A stretch of DNA of 64,000 nt, from the NCBI RefSeq assembly GCF_014205335.1, contig NZ_JACHNH010000001.1, positions 8,888,001 through 8,952,000 of the forward strand, given 5' to 3'. Position 1 is the first letter of the stretch. Every line of letters starts with the position of its first letter. Origin of the DNA: Amorphoplanes digitatis. GTDB lineage: Bacteria; Actinomycetota; Actinomycetes; Mycobacteriales; Micromonosporaceae. Both the position numbers and the translations under genes were made by a program. Shown here one piece after another: positions 60,598 through 64,000 of the stretch. The notes under the pieces were generated by a model. It saw only the letters and a program-made list of their open reading frames with translations. It was not told the DNA's origin and searched no databases.

Positions 60598-61623
60598 ATG
60601 ACCGCACTGGCGCTGAGCCTCGAGGACCGCATCGCCGACCGGCCCGGCGACTTCCGGGTGCTGACCGGGGACCGGCCCACCGGCCCGCTGCATCTCGGGC
60701 ACTACTTCGGCACGCTGCGCAATCGGGTACGGCTGCAACGCGCCGGCGTCGACCTGTTCGTGATCGTCGCCGACTATCAGGTGCTGACCGACCGGGACGT
60801 CGCCGAGCGGCTGGGCGAGACCGTCGACGGGCTGATACTCGACTATCTCGCCGTCGGGCTGGACCCGGACCGGGCCACGATCTTCACGCACAGCGCCGTT
60901 CCCGCGCTCAATCAGCTGCTGCTGCCGTTTCTCAGCCTGGTCAGCGTGCCCGAGCTACAGCGCAATCCGACCGTCAAGGACGAGATCGCGCACTCGCGGC
61001 AGCGCGCGGTCAGCGGGCTCATGTTCACCTATCCGGTGCATCAGGCCGCCGACATCCTGTTCTGCAAGGGCAACCTCGTGCCGGTCGGGCGGGACCAGCT
61101 GCCGCACGTGGAGGTCACGCGTACCGTCGCCCGGCGCTTCAACGAGCGGTACGGGCCGGTCTTTCCCGTGCCGGAGGCGCTGCTCGGCGTCGCGCCGCTG
61201 CTGCTCGGCACCGACGGCACCAAGATGAGCAAGAGCCGGGGCAACGCCATCGCCATCTCCGCCTCGGCGGACGAGACGGCGCGGCTGATCAGGGCGGCGA
61301 AGACCGACGCGGACCGGCGCATCACCTACGACCCGGTGGCGCGGCCGGGGGTGTCGGGGCTGGTGCAGCTCGCCGCGCTCTGCCTCGACCGGGATCTGCA
61401 CGACGTCGCCGCGGAGATCGGGGACGCCGGTGCCGCCGCGCTGAAGCGCACGGTCACCGACGCCGCGAACGAGTTCCTGGCGCCCATGCGGGCCCGGCGG
61501 GCCGCGTACGCGCGGGAGCCCGGGCTCATCCGGGAGGTGCTGCGGGCCGGCAACGCGCGGGCGAACGTCGTCGCGGAGCGGACCCTGGGTGAGGTGCGGG
61601 AGGCGATGGGCACCCGCTACTGA
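60598..61623 (+). CDS. trpS: Tryptophan--tRNA ligase, attenuator-controlled
   Basis: The 341-aa class I synthetase charges tRNA-Trp. It has the HIGH-equivalent in GDRPTGPLHLGHYFGTLRN, the KMSKS motif in GTDGTKMSKSRGNAI, and the Trp-pocket region VIVADYQVLTD. A good ribosome site, GAGGAG, lies 7 nt before ATG 60598. Control by Trp-codon attenuation is known for the auxiliary, indolmycin-resistant TrpRS1 of Streptomyces coelicolor; whether this copy is auxiliary or the only one cannot be seen here. It ends 7 nt inside the convergent permease gene. Confidence 0.95.
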   Translation: MTALALSLEDRIADRPGDFRVLTGDRPTGPLHLGHYFGTLRNRVRLQRAGVDLFVIVADYQVLTDRDVAERLGETVDGLILDYLAVGLDPDRATIFTHSAVPALNQLLLPFLSLVSVPELQRNPTVKDEIAHSRQRAVSGLMFTYPVHQAADILFCKGNLVPVGRDQLPHVEVTRTVARRFNERYGPVFPVPEALLGVAPLLLGTDGTKMSKSRGNAIAISASADETARLIRAAKTDADRRITYDPVARPGVSGLVQLAALCLDRDLHDVAAEIGDAGAAALKRTVTDAANEFLAPMRARRAAYAREPGLIREVLRAGNARANVVAERTLGEVREAMGTRY

Positions 61624-63216
61624 CGGGCGGTGACCGTCGCCAGCAGTTCGGGCATCCGCCGGTCCAGCAGTGAGCCGGTCAGGCGGAGCCCGAGCAGCAG
61701 GGCGCCGCCGCCGTACAGCAGGCCGAGGGGCAGGCCGGCCCAGCGCCAGAAGTCCTCGGCCAGGCCGGCGGCGAGCTGTAGCGGCACGGTGATGATCATC
61801 GCGCCGAACAGGGCGCCGAGGCTGAGCAGGCCCTTCGCGGTGCCGCCGCCGGAGGACAGGGCGAACGGGTTGGCGGCGTCCGGCAGCGCGTACGCGAGGC
61901 GGACCGAGATCGGCAGGACCAGGGCGAGGCCCACCCCGTACGCGGCGGCGAGCATGCCGATCACCGACGGGATTGCTTCCGGTTCGCCGACCACGGACCC
62001 GACGATCAGGGCGATGGCCGGCAGCGCCGGGAGCACGTACACGGAGAGGCCGGTGACCCGCGCGGCCAGCTCGACCCGGCCGGGGACGCCGGCCACGACG
62101 TTTGCCGCGTATGCGCTGCCGTCGAAGCCGAACTGGTTCGCCAGGCTCGCCGCGGCGAGCGCGCCGACGACGACGAGGATGGTGGTCGGCGTGCCGGCGG
62201 AATCGCTGCTCACGGCGATGAACACCGGCAGGAAGAAGCCGACCACGCCGAACGTGATGAGGCTGGCCCGCCGCCGGCTGTCGCGCCACCAGTAGCGCAC
62301 CTCGCGGGCGGTCAGCGCGCCGAACCGGTTGTGCGGCAGCCAGCGCGGCACGAGCTGGGCGACCGGCTCGCGCCCCGACGCGGCCCGCTCGCGCGGGCCG
62401 GAGTGGCCGACCGCACCGAGCATCGCGCCCTCGAGCGTCGCGGACCACCACCGGAGCAGGAGCAGGAGCACCCCGAGGACCATCACCAGCTTGATCGGCA
62501 CGGCCCAGGCCCGGCCGGCCACAATGTCCAGACCCAGGGTGTACGGCGCGCCGAACGGCGTCCAGGCGACGACGTCGGCGACCCGGGCGAGGCCGGCCCA
62601 GTACCGCGTTCCCGGCGCCGGTGGCCGCGGCCAGTTGCAGCGGGCCGACCAGCGCCGCGAGGACGGCGAGCAGCACCGTCGCCAGGTCCCGGGCACGCCG
62701 CGAGCGAAGGGCGGTGGCGAACGCGCTGGTCAGGGCCCGGCTGATCGCGACGCAGAGCAGCAGCCCGGCGGCGACGCCGACGAGCTGGACGCCGGCGGCG
62801 ACCGGTCCGCCGAGCCGGGCCGCGGTGTCGACCATGCCGAGGGTGCCGACCAGGGTCGCGGCCGCCGGCAGGCCCACCAGCGAGGCCGCGAACAGGCCGC
62901 CGATCAGCGTGCGGTGGCGCAGCGGCAGCAGGGCGAAGCGGGCCGGATCGAGCGACTCGTCCACGCCGAAGAACACCAGCGGCAGGAACAGCCAGCTGAG
63001 CATCACGGCCGCGCCGGCCAACGGCAGGACGGTCTCGGCGGCACGCTGGTCGTCCAGCAGGCCGGGGATGGCCAGCATCGCGTACCCGCCGACGGCCGCG
63101 CACGCCGCCATCACCGCCCCGAACACGAAGAGGGCGCAGCGCCAGCCCTGGCCGCGCAGGCCGTTGGCGGTGATGCGGAGTTTCAGTTTGACGAAGTGCC
63201 GGACGCCTACAGCCAC
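61617..63216 (-). pseudogene. ABC transporter permease with internal frameshift
   Basis: Two minus-strand frames together make one permease. The 5' part runs from GTG 63216 (10-nt overlap with the ATPase gene) through several membrane helices to GPLQLAAATGAGNAVL. The 3' part continues in another frame with LARVADVVAWTPFGAPYTLG down to TAG 61617. Removing one G from the run near 62597-62600 restores a continuous 532-aa protein of about 12 helices with no signature motifs of its own. The change may be a true mutation, a sequencing error or programmed slippage. Membrane-spanning exporter subunits paired with this ATPase type often serve antibiotic or lipid export. Confidence 0.75.
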
Positions 63217-63983
63217 GCGAGTTCCGAGCCGGTCGCGGTGCGGCCGCCGACGACCTCGACGAAGACGTCCTCGAGCGACCGCTCGCCGCGCACCTCGGCG
63301 AGCGAGCCGCGCAGCCGGATCGTGCCGTCGGCCATGATCGCGACGTGGGTGCAGAGCCGCTCGACCACCGCCATCACGTGGCTGGAGAAGACGACGGTGC
63401 CGCCGCCCGACACGTACCGCTGGAGGATGTCGCGGATCAGCGCGGCCGACACCGGGTCGACCGCCTCGAACGGCTCGTCCAGCACCAGCAGCCGGGGCGC
63501 GTGCAGCATCGCGCAGGCCAGGCCGATCTTCTTCTTCATGCCGGCGGAGTAGTCGACGACCAGGGTGCGGTTGTCGGCGCCGAGGGCGAGCACGTCCAGC
63601 AACTCGGCGGACCGCCGGTTGACGACGTCGGCGTCCATCCCGCGCAGTAACCCGTGGTAGGCGAGCAACTCCGTGCCGGTGAGCCGGTCGAAGAGGCGTA
63701 CGCCGTCGGGCAGCACGCCGATCCGGGCCTTCGCGGCGACCGGGTCGGCCCACACGTCGTGTCCGAGGATGGCGGCCTGACCGGCGGTGGGCCGCAGCAG
63801 GCCGACCGCCATGGACAGAGTGGTGGTCTTGCCGGCGCCGTTCGGGCCGAGCAGCCCGAAGAACGAGCCGGCGGGCACCTCGAGGTCGATGCCGGCAACC
63901 GCCAGTTTTGTGTCGAAATGCTTGACGAGACCCCGCAACGCGAGCGCCGGTTCCGGGCTCGTGCGCTGGTCGGGGACGGTCAT
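63207..63983 (-). CDS. ABC transporter ATP-binding protein
   Basis: The 258-aa ATPase has Walker A GLLGPNGAGKTTT, the Q-loop (VLPDGVRLF region), signature YSAGMKKKIGLA (a variant of LSGGQ), Walker B LLVLDEPFEAVDP and the switch His in VVFSSHVM. The family is the ABC-2 exporter type. It is followed by the overlapping permease gene, so both form one transporter. ATG 63983 gives a 15-residue lead before the conserved start (LALRGLVKHFDTKLAV). Confidence 0.93.
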   Translation of the reverse strand: MTVPDQRTSPEPALALRGLVKHFDTKLAVAGIDLEVPAGSFFGLLGPNGAGKTTTLSMAVGLLRPTAGQAAILGHDVWADPVAAKARIGVLPDGVRLFDRLTGTELLAYHGLLRGMDADVVNRRSAELLDVLALGADNRTLVVDYSAGMKKKIGLACAMLHAPRLLVLDEPFEAVDPVSAALIRDILQRYVSGGGTVVFSSHVMAVVERLCTHVAIMADGTIRLRGSLAEVRGERSLEDVFVEVVGGRTATGSELAWL

Positions 63984-64000
63984 GCGAAGAACCTAACGGC

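Noticed and set aside
60955..63753. A 932-codon minus-strand ORF spanning trpS to the ABC ATPase
   Set aside because: Only its middle section matches the permease N-terminus; the ends are shadows of trpS and the ATPase gene in other frames.

Overview
The window is high-GC DNA with the layout of a filamentous actinobacterium. It is most likely from the Micromonosporaceae (Actinoplanes-like). Supporting signs are dense translationally coupled operons with ATGA/GTGA overlaps, frequent GTG starts, a bacterial proteasome activator (bpa), two LytR-CpsA-Psr proteins, and many genes whose -10 element (TANNNT) lies only 6-8 nt before the start codon, as in leaderless actinobacterial transcripts. No rRNA, tRNA, IS element, prophage or CRISPR array was found.

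Layout. 1-7.5 kb: a type VII-secretion-linked polymorphic toxin locus on the minus strand (YbaB-like gene, WXG100-like gene, then a giant toxin that runs off the left edge and carries two glutamine-deamidase domains), facing a divergent YwqJ-deaminase/SUKH-3 protein. 7.6-11.9 kb: a coupled operon of a GGDEF-EAL protein, a GT87-type membrane glycosyltransferase and a small zinc-ribbon protein. 12.4-15.0 kb: moaC-mog-moeA-moaE, four genes each overlapping the next by 4 nt. 15-20.5 kb: membrane proteins, a GNAT enzyme, an AAA ATPase preceded by CTAG-rich palindromes, and a prepilin peptidase. 20.5-26.9 kb: an EndoQ-like PHP/UvrD helicase fusion, then moaA, a hexapeptide-repeat ORF, moaD and a metallophosphoesterase in one coupled operon headed by a small leaderless upstream ORF. 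27-35.5 kb: fructosamine kinase, GNAT, a DUF4192 protein with a repeat tail, PhoD phosphatase, fdhD, mobA, a DUF6457 protein and a YbjN-like chaperone. 35.5-44.9 kb: a beta-propeller lipoprotein, Lrp and ddaH, bpa, two tandem HAD phosphatases, serS, osmC, a zincin metallopeptidase and an AIM24 protein. 45-53.9 kb: pheA, an ACT protein, PAS and NERD proteins, arginine deiminase, a DUF5926 protein, a sensor kinase, GDPD and rhodanese. 54-64 kb: two LCP proteins, a UXS-like epimerase, the ActP/DUF485 acetate transporter, a flavin reductase, trpS with a tryptophan attenuator, and an ABC exporter whose permease is frameshifted.

Functional themes. Molybdenum cofactor genes lie in three separate places (12.4-15.0, 25.2-26.8 and 32.3-34.4 kb) and cover precursor synthesis (moaA, moaC), sulfur transfer (moaD, moaE), metal insertion (mog, moeA), nucleotide attachment (mobA) and formate dehydrogenase maturation (fdhD). 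The most distinctive regulatory element is a complete ribosome-mediated attenuator in front of trpS: a 12-codon peptide with tandem Trp codons, a pause hairpin, an antiterminator and a terminator. A second theme is short GC-rich tandem repeats that have expanded at many places between 24 and 34 kb. Units inside genes are multiples of 3 (18 nt), while intergenic units are 17 and 42 nt.

Limits: all product calls come from reading translated sequence and recognising motifs; no database search was run.
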